64,000 bases of DNA, from the NCBI GenBank assembly GCA_022836615.1, contig MU405262.1, positions 62,001 to 126,000 of the forward strand, in the 5' to 3' direction. This DNA comes from Annulohypoxylon bovei var. microspora (taxonomy: Eukaryota; Ascomycota; Sordariomycetes; Xylariales; Hypoxylaceae). The translations under genes were made by a program, and so were the position numbers. The notes beneath the pieces were generated by a model. The model searched no databases. It was not told the origin of the DNA and was given only the letters and a program-made list of their open reading frames with translations. Below are positions 10,543 through 22,396 of the stretch, in pieces; position 1 is the stretch's first letter, and the number at the start of each line of letters is the position of its first letter.

Positions 10543-12495
10543 TCAAGGCTCGCCGCTCGCCGGTGTCACGTAGCCGGAATCATTTTTCACATGATGCGAC
10601 TCTCCCTTAGTTTTCACCTCTAATCTATCCTTCTTCTTCTCTTCTTCTTCCACCGCTTCCTTCTTCTCTTCCGCTGGCTCCTTCTTATCGGCCGTTGCAG
10701 ACGACGATGACTTTGAGGCCTCTTCCGCTTTCTTCTTCTCCTCATCTTTCTTCTTTTGGGCTTCTTCCGCTTCTTTCTTGGCCTTTTCTTCCTTCTTCTT
10801 TGCTTCTGCTTTCCTCTTCTCCTCGGCCTCCTTAAGCTGCTTCTCCTTACGATCCTTCCGGGTTTGCTCGATGAATTCTTCCACATTTTCCACTGCTTTT
10901 TGGGGATTGCGCTTGTGCTTCATGAGGTAACCTTGGAGCTCAGCCGGGCTGAATTCGTGAGTCGGTATCTTGGCCGAAAATTCATCTGCCAAGGCACTAA
11001 TACGGGCATCTTCAGCCGCCAGCCTCTTCGCCTTCTCCTCTTCCCTCTTCTCTTTGGCTTCCGGATCGGTGGGTAGCTTATCATCGGCGTTAGGATCCTC
11101 ATCGCCATCCAAACGGGCAAAAATGGCCCGGAAGATGGACACACTCATGCCCTCGTCTGCAAGGCCGAATTTCACAGTTATGTCAACACGACCGGGGCGA
11201 ATCAAAGCAGCGTCCAATTTCTCCAAGTGATTAGTCGTCATGATCAAAATTCGGCCTTCCTGAGAGGCTACGCCGTCCAAGATGTTGAGTAGTCCCGATA
11301 AGGACAATCTTCCACCGGTGCCATTTTTATCCGTATTACCATTGCCCGTAGTAAGTTGCCCGGGAACCATATCATCCGAAGTATTTGTAGACTGGCCTTG
11401 AGATCCGTCATCGCGGGTATGAGTGAGACCTGCTGTATCAATGTCCTCGAGAAGAACAACACAGCGGCGAGGAAGCTCGGCGAATAAAGAGGCGAGATTC
11501 TCCTCGTTGGCTGTGATGGAGCTTAGACTAACGATATAGATGCGCATCTTAAAGAAACCGGCTAGAGCGAGACTGAGGGAGGATTTTCCTGTTCCGGGAG
11601 GGCCATATAAAAGATATCCACGTCGATATGGGATCCCGCGATTTGCGTACCAACGTTGTGTCGTGGGTTCAAGGTAGTCGGTAACATCATCAATGAGCTC
11701 TTGTTTGACCTGCTCGTTTAAGATTACTGTCGAAAAGGGACGACTAGCTCGTGCCATGCAACGCTGCCAAGTGGTTTCCATCGAACCTGGCTTGATTGTG
11801 CCACGGTATATGAGCGTTTTGTGCTCGTCCTTCTTCATATACTGCTGGCGAGCCTCCAGGAGAAGCTCCTTTAAGATCCACGGATCACGACCGAAGCACG
11901 AGATCGAGATCTCCTCGCATTGGCTGACAAGCTGCCACCCCTTCTGCTGCTCCTTCGCTGACCTTCGAAATAATAGCAAGCGGCCACGGTACCAAAAGTA
12001 GTGACTACCAAAGGATGGCGTGTATGACAAAGCCTTCTTTTTCTTCTGAGAAGAAGATTCTCGCTCATAATCATCGTCTTCGTTGTCGGAATCCCAATCC
12101 CAGACATACCAGCTTCGAGAATTTATGTTTGTGTTGACCACGAAACGCCGCGCGTCCTGTGAGAATTTCTGCCGGGTTACCCAACCCATGATGATGTTGT
12201 AGACCTCATCATCTGTGCGGACATCGACGACGGCCATGTAATAAGATTCGAGTTGCGCCCATAAGTAATCGCTAGCGTAATTCCAGAGGACGGTCAGAGC
12301 ACCTGTAAGGAGCAGTAGAGGAATGTACAAGTTAAGGTCGATTTTCAGGTACTTTTGGATAGCGCCGGCGAACATCGAGAACCCTGGGAAGAAGAAATCA
12401 AGGATGGCTAGCTGAGGAGCCTGTGTAGTGGAGGCGTAAGCTGTATCTGCAGACGGATGGGCCCCCGTAGAGGAGGCTGACAGATGGTCTGCCAT
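10543..12495 (-). CDS. BCS1-like mitochondrial AAA ATPase
   Basis: 650 residues from the ATG at 12495; the frame is open a further 17 codons upstream, but only from a TTG. Order: a short N-terminal region, a hydrophobic segment (IPLLLLTGALTVLWNY), a BCS1 N-terminal domain with SRSWYVWDWD and FRRSAKEQQKGW, then one AAA module. Walker A GPPGTGKS is residues 298-305, Walker B LLEDID is about 348-353, sensor 1 is MTTN, and the arginine-finger/sensor region is ALIRPGRVD. BCS1 inserts the Rieske protein into complex III; filamentous fungi carry several BCS1-like paralogues of unknown substrate, and this is probably one of those. The AAA module contains a low-complexity N/T/G-rich insertion after Walker B. 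The last about 130 residues are a Lys/Glu/Ala-rich charged coiled-coil tail that classical BCS1 lacks. No introns are needed. Confidence 0.87.
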   Translation of the reverse strand: MADHLSASSTGAHPSADTAYASTTQAPQLAILDFFFPGFSMFAGAIQKYLKIDLNLYIPLLLLTGALTVLWNYASDYLWAQLESYYMAVVDVRTDDEVYNIIMGWVTRQKFSQDARRFVVNTNINSRSWYVWDWDSDNEDDDYERESSSQKKKKALSYTPSFGSHYFWYRGRLLLFRRSAKEQQKGWQLVSQCEEISISCFGRDPWILKELLLEARQQYMKKDEHKTLIYRGTIKPGSMETTWQRCMARASRPFSTVILNEQVKQELIDDVTDYLEPTTQRWYANRGIPYRRGYLLYGPPGTGKSSLSLALAGFFKMRIYIVSLSSITANEENLASLFAELPRRCVVLLEDIDTAGLTHTRDDGSQGQSTNTSDDMVPGQLTTGNGNTDKNGTGGRLSLSGLLNILDGVASQEGRILIMTTNHLEKLDAALIRPGRVDITVKFGLADEGMSVSIFRAIFARLDGDEDPNADDKLPTDPEAKEKREEEKAKRLAAEDARISALADEFSAKIPTHEFSPAELQGYLMKHKRNPQKAVENVEEFIEQTRKDRKEKQLKEAEEKRKAEAKKKEEKAKKEAEEAQKKKDEEKKKAEEASKSSSSATADKKEPAEEKKEAVEEEEKKKDRLEVKTKGESHHVKNDSGYVTPASGEP

Positions 12496-14867
12496 GGCGA
12501 CAGACAAGAGGCTTAGTAAAAGCAGCAAACTAGAGATAGGTTGCAACCCAATGGTAGATATGGTGTCGAAAAATAAGGAGTTTCGTTTTCAAGTTTGTAT
12601 CACGTCAAGCCTTACTCACAATGAAGGAGTTACTTCGTGCTGGGCACTACGAAATTTAGAATCGTCCCGATGAACGGATCCATCGCAAGTTTATATGTTT
12701 TCCATGTGGCGATCAAGAGCCGCAGGCAACCACCAGTAAAGTGTAGATACATTATACAGGGAAGTGTGCACCCCGACGAGTCCTAACATGTGAGGCAACC
12801 CTACAGCCTATAGGGCAGCAGGGTAAAGGAGAGTGGTCTAGGTTTCAATGGGATAGTTGATTGGTTAGCCCAGACCGCAAATTTTCGGATAGTCGCAGTC
12901 TGGCAAGTTGATATGCACATCGTCAGCACTAGACATACGCATGGAACCAATAACTGGGGGGTGGTGTAAGACTCATTCTGCCGTTCACATGTATGTAGGT
13001 ATACTAGGTGAAGCCAGCCAGAAGTTGGATCGCCATGCTAGACCGCTAGGGCTGGCCTGGCGGCCTAATACATAGCTCAGCGTCGATGCAACGAGGCCGG
13101 GGTCGTCAGCAGCTACTGCAACACCCTCTCCATGGCCGCTTGGCCTGCCTTTGAGCCTCAACTGCGTTGGCCGTCCATATCCGCATCTACCTCACCGAAA
13201 GCTTTCGGGAGGCTGATCCAATGACATCCCACCTTGACGGTATGCATACCAACAGGTGTCGTCGGATGACATTAGACGCGCCTAGGTAAGCTGTGCATCG
13301 AGGCATGCCGCATAAGTTACATACAGGACTCGGAGCTCCCGCGTAGGACTACCTATGCAGACAATCGCACTTTTTGAGAATTAGGTACGGGAGGGAGCCT
13401 GCCACCGGCGAGAGATGATAGACGCCAAAGCGGACCGTGTTCTGCCTTGTTTGCGGGGGTTGCCTTCACAGATCTGAGCCGCGGGTCACGGGTGTGGGAG
13501 TCATCGGTGGTTGTGGTTCTTTTTTTTGGGCTGGGTCTCTTTGCAACGCATGGGTGGCTTAGGCCGTCACCGCTGAAGAAAACCGTTAGAACTCAGCCCT
13601 AGACTAAACCGCTCCAGGTGATCTGCCGTCAGCTGGAATCCCTCTTCCCATTCCATTACGATGGTGTTATCTCCTTCTTATTCCCCATTGACCATGTATG
13701 TACGTAATTGTAGTATTGGAACTCTCCAGATGTTCAATTACTGATTTTACTGCCCCTTTCGACGCAACAAAAGATCTTGCAAATCTTGCTGATCTCGGAG
13801 TTTGGCGGTTGACTGCATGCTGCCGTGTCGTGTCAGCGTATCAGGCAACAGCGCTATCCTGCCGGCGACTCTATAAGAATAGGATCGGTACGCCATTGGA
13901 AACGGAGAATATAATGATTGGCAGGTCCGGCGTCGCACGAGCTATCCCGGATTTTTGGTTTAGATACATACGCTAATAGAGTAATTTATAAGATGCTTTA
14001 TAAAGTGGCTGAGTGGCTATAGTTGGGTGCCAGTCGGAGAATAGCTGAATGGGTTCATTGGTTTGACTTGAGTATTAGCTAAGACTATACAAAACTAATC
14101 ACACGAGACTACCTAACCATCCACTCACTATACTCCCCCAGACTAAATGACCCAGCCCCTCTCTCCACAAATTTTCTGTGTCAACGCCCCTTTACTATCT
14201 GTTTCCTATGCAGTCAGTATCCATGCTGTCCATGGGTTTTCACATTACAGCTAGCCAAAAGACTTCATAGTACGACCAGGAACTCTAGTATACGGAAAAG
14301 CTTGTCTCTCTCCTCACCAATGGATTCCTATCAGGCCCCATTAAATCTCATGCAGTATGCCCAGTCTATTTTGGCGACCCAGTAAGTGAAATTCGCTGCA
14401 TTGTTTTAGTTCGGATAACCACTCAAAGGTCTTAAACAAAAAGAAGACCCAACTGACAACTGTCAGTGTCAGGCTCTCGCTACCCAGCTTAATGGTATGG
14501 CTCGTAGTCATAAAAATATTGATTTCACTACCTATCAACAGGAAAGGCCAAGAATCGCTTGCGCTAGAATCCGTCGTGTCTCGAAATTGAATGGGTCATT
14601 ACTCCTTTCGCCCTTTCGCAGATGGGTATCTCGTAAGGTACAGCTTTGTCCTTGTAACCCATTTCCTATTTTCCCTTCCTCTGCGATTCGTCACGTACTG
14701 TAATTGTCATGTCAACAAGTGCTGTGATCCTCAATAGAGCCCACCGGAACGCCTTTAAACCAAGATCCAACGAATGAAAACCATCTGTTCCGTAAAGTCA
14801 TAGAGATCAAGTCAATCGTAACCCATACATAGGCCGTTAAATAGTTATATCGTAATCCACGGTCTCA
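12496..14867. other. Gene-free stretch, 2.4 kb
   Basis: No supported gene. Contains the promoter of the BCS1-like gene (12496 upward) and the 3' flank of the proline-rich orphan. A forward frame 13698-13976 (92 codons, ATG start) and reverse frames around 13747-13938 have no domain or splice support. There is a T run at about 13520-13527. Confidence 0.5.
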
Positions 14868-15488
14868 TTAATCGTAAACGTGCACTCCGGGTTCGTATGC
14901 GTTATCCCACGGGTCACCCATGTGCTGTGGCGGCGGGGGAGGACCGCCGAGTTGGATAAAGCCGCCTTCAAATCCCGCGGGTGCAGCAGCCGGCGGGGGT
15001 GGTGGCGGAGGCGGCGGTCCGTGGAAGCCCTGATGGTGGAATGGCGGTGGATGGAAAGGTTCTTGATGGAACTGAGGTTCAACGCTAGCGGGCCTCGGCT
15101 GAAAATGTTGGTTGTGGCCTCTGCCTGGACCAGCACCCCCGGTGCTTGAACGTGAGCTAGAGCGAGAACTAGCTGCACTGCGGCCTGGGCGAGAGTTAGA
15201 GCTGGATTGGCGTTGCTTCTTGTAAAATTGGGCGAATGGCCCGCTCAAGATATGAGAGGCGAATCGCTTGCGCTTATCATCACGGTCGTCCACGTAACGG
15301 GTCACGGCGCCTCCAACACCGTAAAACCCCCAAGGGTCGTCTCTCCAGACGAAGGAATCCGAGTCCGAGGAAGACCAGACGGAATATAAGGAATCGGCCG
15401 ACCCGATAGAGCCAGGACTTCTTGAGTAAACTGACGACGTGTCTGAGCCATAAGACTCGTTTCGTCGCATATCTGGGCGCTGAGCCAT
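14868..15488 (-). CDS. Hypothetical Ser- and Pro-rich protein
   Basis: 206 residues, intronless, ATG at 15488 and TAA at 14868-14870. I do not recognise a family. The N-terminal 60 residues are Ser/Tyr/Asp-rich (SYGSDTSSVYSRSPGS). There follows a compact segment with several aromatic and charged residues (SFVWRDDPWGFYGVGG, then TRYVDDRDDKRKRFASHIL), which looks like the conserved core. Next comes an Arg/Ser-rich stretch (SRSSSRSS). The C-terminal half is His/Pro/Phe-rich with a run of nine prolines and ends DPWDNAYEPGVHVYD. Such composition suggests a disordered, possibly SH3/WW/profilin-binding protein. Coding is supported by an ATG start, consistent composition and the repeated use of different Pro codons; function is unknown. 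Confidence 0.68.
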   Translation of the reverse strand: MAQRPDMRRNESYGSDTSSVYSRSPGSIGSADSLYSVWSSSDSDSFVWRDDPWGFYGVGGAVTRYVDDRDDKRKRFASHILSGPFAQFYKKQRQSSSNSRPGRSAASSRSSSRSSTGGAGPGRGHNQHFQPRPASVEPQFHQEPFHPPPFHHQGFHGPPPPPPPPPAAAPAGFEGGFIQLGGPPPPPQHMGDPWDNAYEPGVHVYD

Positions 15489-17678
15489 GTTGAATGATGA
15501 CGAGATGCAAGTGAGCTTTATACTTTGAAGTGTAACTGTTGTAGCCTGAGTTTGGGGGCTGAAGCTGTGGTTGTTGATGCTTCTAAGCCTAGCCCTGATT
15601 ATCTGAACAAGGGGTCGCCTTGTGGCAAATTTAGATGAAAATTAAATCAAGACAATATCAAGAGTACCTATAGATGATGTTAGAAGTGTGAAAATGAGGC
15701 GAGGAGTTTAGAATGGGGGCCTGTTGACTCGGGAGGTATAGACACTATTAAATATTCTCAAGGACAGTGTGTAAAATTCATCCAGGAGGCTCCTAGGCAG
15801 GGCAACGCAGGTCTGCCTATCAGCACGCTGTTCGTGTGTTCGGGCAACGTCTCCTCCCCTGCACCTTATGCATTCAAATTTCAGGTATACGGCGCAACGG
15901 GGATTGGTGGGGTGTAACCCACGGTGAGCACAAAGATCGATTCGACGGGAGCAGACAGGAGTTGCAGTTAACTGCAGACGATTTCTAAACAGGTAAGCTC
16001 GCAGTAGCTCGACGTCAATAGCATCAATGGCATCAATAGAATAGGGGTCTGCGTCAGTGGACAAAATCAGTTCTTGCGGTTCACGGCCAGGGCAGCCTCA
16101 TCCCCTCATTGCCAGTCGGTGAGCTAGCCAACAAGCCAGTCAGGTTCTGTTTGCCCTATTTCTTAATCAATTGGAGGGTGTGCTCGCAGATGCGCTCGCA
16201 TGGCTTCACCTAATGGTCTGAATTCAACTGGTCTCAAATCACGAACCAGGAGTTGAGACAGCCACCTCGCCCCGTTTCTTGGGTCAGGACGGGGGTATAT
16301 CAGCTGCAGCCACCGCACACCACCGCACACCACTTCACAACTGAATGAAACCTCATCCACTACCCACTCCTAGGTCTACCACCAATTGAGCCTCATCGCC
16401 CGGCTCACTAGGTGTTATTCTGGGGATGTAAGGGATCTGGTCACTAGTGAGGGTGAGGGAATAATTTCCCCGCGAATTCGACTCCTAGTCTTGGGGAAAC
16501 TCATAGATTCCTATTTTGCCCGAGGAGTACGGATGGAAGATGGAGGGCAGAGGAGGGAAGACAATGAGGGGGAGGGGAATCTCTAGATTTCCCCCTTTCC
16601 CCTCATGCTGGTCCTATTCTCCGGCCCCGAAAAGTATTGGATCTGGTTGCAAGAGAATTTCTTTGCCGGATGCGTTCCGACAAAGATGATTGGTAATAAA
16701 AGATGCCGTTTCAAACCCGAAGACCTTCGATGAATAAAAGGTATGATGTCGACTCTGGGGTAAAGTCGACGATTCCCCAAAGTCGACATAATGGAGGGTA
16801 TGAAAGCCTCGCCTGATGACGAAAGTGAAGCTTACCTGTATGCGCTTCATCTTACTCTGCATTCTGACATTGTCCACGTCTTCAATTGACATGTCAGATG
16901 AAGCTAAGCGCACAAAGCGCACGTTAAAGGTAATGATATGAGCGGAAAAGACTTCAACATGGAATATGGAACAAGGTGTTCGGGATGAAATTTATGAGAT
17001 GTGATAGCGCCCCCACCTATGTATATTAACATTAAGATTAACGGTTTCAGTGAGCACAACAGTAATTAATTAGGTAATATCGATTCTTACATAATTATGA
17101 CATCAGGTTATTAAGAAAACTCTATTATAACTATACTTGGGTAGTTACATCTAAATTTATAAACAGCTCTACATAAATATAGTTATAGGGATTTGCATAG
17201 TCTCTCTATATGAAAGGTTGTTAGTATGTCGAGATGATTATTATGATGGTATATCGAACCGAAGTTTCGAAGTTCCACATACTAGGTATTTACCTAAGCA
17301 CCTTTGAACATTTCTTCGATCATAAACAAAGGTAACCTGTTAAAACTCCTATATTGAACGGGGGGCGGGCATTTATCACATGGAGATTCGATGAGCATAA
17401 AAACTGACGAATCACTAAATCTTGGGAAGCTATTCGTCGTTGAATACCCCAGCCTATAGAATCGTAATTCTCGACGACCCCTCAGTCGCCTCTTTAAAGA
17501 GTATATTAGATATAGTTGAATAATTGGGTCTTTTATAAATCTTCATCGGCAATGACCTAGGGTATACCAAAGAAAGCATCGTATTCAAATTTGGAATGCC
17601 CGTTCCTACCCCTTATTTCCATCGAAGAGGCTTGTGAGGTCCCTCACACTCAATGGTATCGTCTAACTCTATGTCTAC
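15489..17678. other. Gene-free stretch with inverted repeat
   Basis: No supported gene. Promoter of the proline-rich orphan lies just above 15488. A perfect 10-base tandem (CACCGCACAC twice) is at 16311-16330. A notable inverted repeat at 16746-16789 is listed separately. Reverse frames at 15708-16064 and 16614-16922 have no domain and the latter lacks an ATG at its 5' limit. The section 17000-17560 is visibly AT-rich. Confidence 0.5.
16746..16789. repeat. Near-perfect inverted repeat with three GTCGAC cores
   Basis: Two 15-base arms (16746-16760 and 16775-16789) are reverse complements except for one position: ATGTCGACTCTGGGG against the complement of CCCCAAAGTCGACAT. The 14-base centre (16761-16774) contains a third GTCGAC palindrome. 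It could form a hairpin in DNA or RNA or bind a dimeric protein. No gene overlaps it. Confidence 0.85.
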
Positions 17679-19102
17679 CTACCGTATACCTTTTCTTACT
17701 CGGCTACAGAGATCGAGTAGGACACCAGCGGCCCATTCGAAATCAGCTCGGTCAAGATAGATCTGACTAGAGATTCTAATCCAGAACGCTCCGGCGTAAT
17801 ATCTCGTCGCTATGAAGGTGTCGAACTCCTCCACTGTCGTTATAGTAATCCAGTCGGCCACGGCTTTCGCCTCTTTGACAGGCACCTTACCCATATGCCT
17901 CCCTTCCTGAAATTCTTCTGTCACTTCTAAGGGTAGCCTCACATTGGTGAAAGAACAACCTCGAAGCGTTCCTGTCTTGTTCTCGAGGACCTCCGTCCCA
18001 AGTATCGTCGCCATCAACTCCCCACCCTCTCTTGCCAAATTTATGCAGTAGTCGCGTACCTTCTCTTCGCCTCCGCAAACCTGGGCTCGAAATTTTAATG
18101 CTTCTACAACACATACGTATGGAGTGGTATCTATCGTAGATACCTTCTCAAACAAGTTAACGAAGTAGCTCCTTTGAGATTGCGCCTCCCGCTGAGCTAC
18201 TGGTTGATATCCTTCCGCAGTTGGGTAGGTTGTTCTAATTAGAGCCTGGTTACGATAAGGCACGTATAATACCGCGCATCCGCGAGGTACCATGAGCCAC
18301 CTGGATAGACTCAGCTTGCAGAAGCCATTAAGCGAGGTAAATAGTAAAAACAAGGCATTGAAGTAGAGAATGGACAAGGAAACGGATAGGCTCACTTGTA
18401 GCAGTTGCTAATGAAGAAATCTGGCCCAACATGAGCAAGATGGCACAAGTTGATATGACCTATCCCATGCGCACCATCAACGCAGCTATAGATGCCATAT
18501 TCTCTGCAGATATATACTAAGCGTTCCCACGGGAAACTCACTCCTGGAAAGGTGAGGACCGTATCAAACATGGCCAGCTTGACCTCCCTCCCCTGATTCT
18601 GGATCTCGGTGATTGCCGCGCGAAATTTATGAAGTATTTCTTCATCCTCAACTGGGTAGACCAACTCGATGTTGTATCCTTCGACCCCAGTAGTTTCCTC
18701 TAACGACTCTATGGTCTTGAGACAAGCGTCGTAAATAGTACTGAAATACAGTATGACGTCGCCATCCTTATACGTCAAATTCCTCAGGACCGTGTTGACG
18801 GCGGTGAGAGCGTTAGGCACGAATACCACTTCGTCGGTTTCTGCTCCTAGAAGCGGAGCGACGACCTCCCTTGCTTCTCGTAGAAGTTTGGGATATATGA
18901 ATCGAATAAATGTGTCCGGCCTCGCTTCTGTTTCGCACTGCAATTTCCGTTGATACTTTCGAACGCACGAGGGAAATGCTCCGAATGAACCATGATTTAG
19001 TGGAGTGTATGAGGCGGCAAAGTTGAAATAAGCTTGGCGCGTTTCTCTTCCAAACGGCACCATCGCCGTTACTGTCGTCGGCTCATCATGAAGCTTTTTC
19101 AT
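17679..19102 (-). CDS. Class V PLP-dependent aminotransferase/cysteine-desulfurase-like enzyme
   Basis: 442 residues in two exons: 18396-19102 and 17679-18300, intron 18301-18395 (GTGAGC...TCCAG). Fold-type I PLP enzyme of the class V branch. The N-terminus has the characteristic FNFAASYTPLNHGSFGAFP and the cofactor-binding region reads SCVDGAHGIGHI. The Schiff-base lysine is Lys236 in SNCYKWLMVPRGCAVLYV; the intron cuts its codon (AA in exon 1, G in exon 2). These proteins resemble isopenicillin-N-epimerase-like and ergothioneine/hercynylcysteine-lyase-like fungal enzymes; the substrate cannot be read. The C-terminal domain (GTLRGCSFTNVRLPL, then YAGAFWIRISSQIYLDRADFEWA) is complete. Isolated between two long intergenic stretches. 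Confidence 0.9.
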
Positions 19103-20675
19103 ATTTACGGGTTATGCCGGACTGACATGTGTGTTTGAATATGTTTGAATTAAGGTAATGAATCAAGGTAGAATCAAGGTATTTCGTGGGGAACCAGAGT
19201 TTCGGTTTCGCAACCAGGGGCAATGTAAGTTGGAGCTAAGCCCATAAAGCTCATAAGCTCAAGGTTCTAATCGATATAAGCACGAATTAAGGTTACACAA
19301 TTAGATATTATGTAGTATTAGACCGCGCTATTAACGCCATTAACGGCCTGGCGGGTTTGATCGCTCGATCTTTAATTGTTGATCGTTGATCGCAGCAATT
19401 TCGGTCGTCATTTTTCAAGCTGAGCCTAGTAAGGCGTACCATAATACAGAGCAACTATAATCACACGTGAGCATGACATATGTAATACACAGTACTCTTT
19501 TAGGTACCCTAAACGTTGGAGGAAGACTGGCTCTACTTCCGAACGAACCAAGCATCGGCTGGGACGGAATGGCACTATCCACGAGATCCCTCTATGTACA
19601 TACTTCTAAGAATTGTCAGTGTCATATTGAATAAAAGTAGCCATGACAAACCTTTAATCATCATGACCTATTACCTCCGGCACTTACCTTGGTATACTTA
19701 CATATACCATACCTGCAACCTGAACTTGTCACAAGCTCGAAAGCCCTCCAGAGCTGAACTTGTTTCAATGGCAAGGGGAATTGTAAGATGTTAGGTAATT
19801 TTGATACATCTGTACATAGATCTCGAAGGCTGTACATTACTGATAAAACTCAAAGCACGGCATATTAAAAAGACGGCAAAATTCACCTAGCGGATTTATC
19901 TGAATATGGAAGGTAACTAGATTGTTCCAAGACAGATCGGATTCCCTTCCTAATTCGTACAGGAAGCAACGTGCCGTGTATCTGCTAAGTACATGGAAGG
20001 AGATATATTGTTCCTCATATTGGTTTAGTGCCCCTCGTAACTCGGTGACTGCGACTCTTCAAACTATGCTACTTCAATGCATTCTGATAAGAGACATGCG
20101 TGCTGCTCTTATTGTAATCTTGTTCTAAAGCTTCATTTTCGCCATTATTTATGTATCGCTTATGTACGGCGAGAATACTTAAACGATCACCGAGCGTTCC
20201 TGCTTTCATTACCTGCTGCAAGTTAGCTGCAAGTTAGAACTAAGGGCGACTAAATGTGACTAGTATAAAATCCCAAGGGGCTTAACCCATCATAAGGAAG
20301 CAAGTGCCGGAACGCGGCCCACCAGTGGAACTTGTGACCCGTGAACCCGAGCTAAACTTTTAAAGTTGACGGTTTCCATACTGTGGGTATGCACTTAGTG
20401 GTACCTACAGTAGTTTAATAGTTTGCACTTATTTTGGGTGTATTGCAGAATATATATCAATAGTGTTGCATAGTATTAAGTGTGGAGACAACACCGTATA
20501 TAGAGGCGCATAAGGGGCATAGGGGCACGGTCTTTTCCTGGAAAGACCCGAGCGAATGATATGAGACGTTGAGTTAAGAGGGAAAAAAACTTGCAACGGT
20601 CGACATAAACGCTTGATGCTCGATGGATGTTTAAATAAAAATGACAAACCAGGGCACGACCGCCGCAAACACGAA

Positions 20676-20723
20676 CACATCCACATCCACATCGACATAC
20701 ACATACACATACACATACACAAA
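20676..20723. repeat. Hexanucleotide tandem array (CACATC/CACATA)
   Basis: Three CACATC units, one GACATA unit and about four CACATA units in a row. Simple-sequence microsatellite; no spacers, so not a CRISPR. Confidence 0.85.
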
Positions 20724-21877
20724 CATGAACGTGCTTCGAGTCTCCACTTCGTCTGGAACGCTAAAAGAATGCTTCGTCCGGCTGTATTGCTAATACCTTA
20801 GTTGGGGATCCAACCGAGATCTATCCGCACTCCCCCCTCATTTCCAAGTTTTCAGTTTTCGTTTTTCGTTTTTCTTTTTCATGTGTTGCGGCCTCGTGCC
20901 GTCCGTTACCCGGGAATATTAATTGCAGACAAAGAACTGTCAAGTAGCTTCCCTCATTCATAGTACACATAATACAAATTGCTGAATGGCTGAATAGGCT
21001 CAAGTGGAGGTAGCGAATTAGCGAATCTCTAGCCGCGGGACATATTACCGTCTTTACAGGCCATTTTAAATTATGTACTTACGCAAGAGATTCTGATGCC
21101 ATCTCATAGCATCGTGGTGAATTACATACCATCGATGAGAACAGGTTACTCAAATTCTAACGATGGTAACTGGCCACATTAACCTCTAGACGGCGACGGC
21201 ATACATGGTACGACGGGGGCAATCACTAAAGACACGGCACTCAAACGAACTCTACCTCATATTCCCCTTCGAGGAACTCATGTTCTTCTCGCCTTCGCAC
21301 ATTTAACAATAACCTAAAGTCCCATTGCCAAGAGATCAAATGGCGCTCCGACGAGGTATGATGAACTGGGCGAGACCAACCGATCAACCCGGATAACCAA
21401 CCCAGTTTTTTGCTTGCTTCTCACCAAGTTTCAAGGGCCTACCCACATATATACAGGCCGAAGTCTCAACCGTTATGCTCTAGGTAGTTGGTTAGCAGGA
21501 TAGATGGATAGGACAGGACGTGTGAAGTTTCGATAATCCATTCTATTTAGAGAAAGAGAGGTTGTAATGTGGGCAAGTTAGAACATATAGTAAGTACATT
21601 ATCTTTGCACAACGTTGAATTTATGATGTAGGTATGAAGAATGTAAGAATGTGGAAGCAATTGTCCTCCATCGGTCCATCCCATGCTCCTATCCTATCTT
21701 ATCCAGATCACCCATGTCCTGGAAAAGATGTACATACCTAAAGCCCTGTAGGGTACATGTATACATGAAGTTTTGGAGGCATGTATGTAGTAGGTGGGTG
21801 CATGTATGATGTACCTAGGAGGTAGGAGGAAGGTATGTAACGCGCCAATAAGGCTAGACTGTCTTTTTGAACTATGA

Positions 21878-21914
21878 TTGATCCATCATATCCATCATAT
21901 CCATCATTGATCCG
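21878..21914. repeat. Short tandem array (ATATCCATC) flanked by ATTGATCC
   Basis: The unit CATCATATC is repeated and bracketed by direct copies of ATTGATCC. Replication-slippage origin is likely. Confidence 0.6.
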
Positions 21915-22396
21915 CCCAGCACCTGCCCCCTCTCAAAAGTCCGAAACCTACTACCAAGTCTAAGCATAGGCCCCCCCCCTGATTTGAGCTGGGGCTCCCT
22001 GTGCCGAACCCGTAAAAGCCACTAGCCACTGAGACTAGAGAACGGAGAACGGCTGTTTTCCACCTATGTTCTGTGGACTACTTACTGTATGGTTTACTTA
22101 CTACCTACACCCATACTCCATACTCCATACTCTCTTCCGACTGGAGCCATTCAACTTTGTCTACAAACAACGTTATAACGGACAACTTGCAATTGGGACT
22201 CTCGATACATCGGACTCGACGACAACGTTAGGATAACGGAAATTAACCACAAAGTAGTCTGGAACTTTTTTGGGTAAATATTATCGATGATCTTCTGGGG
22301 TCGAGGTCGTCGTTAATCGTGCTCCTGATGCTGCACCGCATCTCTGTCCCTTCTTCGCACGTACAGTAGCGCTCTCCCTTGGAACCACCCACAACA

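Larger units (their letters stand above)
19103..22396. other. Long gene-free stretch, 3.3 kb
   Basis: No supported gene. It holds the divergent promoters of the class V enzyme (-) and the membrane glycoprotein (+). Several frames of 60-97 codons lie here, but none has a domain; one at 20429-20722 reverse is produced by a CACATA hexamer array. Short tandem arrays are at 20676-20723, 21878-21914 and 22105-22133. A C run is at about 21971-21979. Confidence 0.5.

Noticed and set aside
10620..10886. Reverse frame encoding an almost pure Lys/Arg protein
   Set aside because: It is a frame-shifted reading of the Lys/Glu tail of the BCS1-like ATPase.
12496..12546. Upstream extension of the BCS1-like frame giving a signal-peptide-like start
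   Set aside because: It would begin at TTG; the ATG at 12495 is the first in frame.
20676..20723. Tandem array considered as a CRISPR
   Set aside because: Contiguous hexamers without spacers in a eukaryotic genome.
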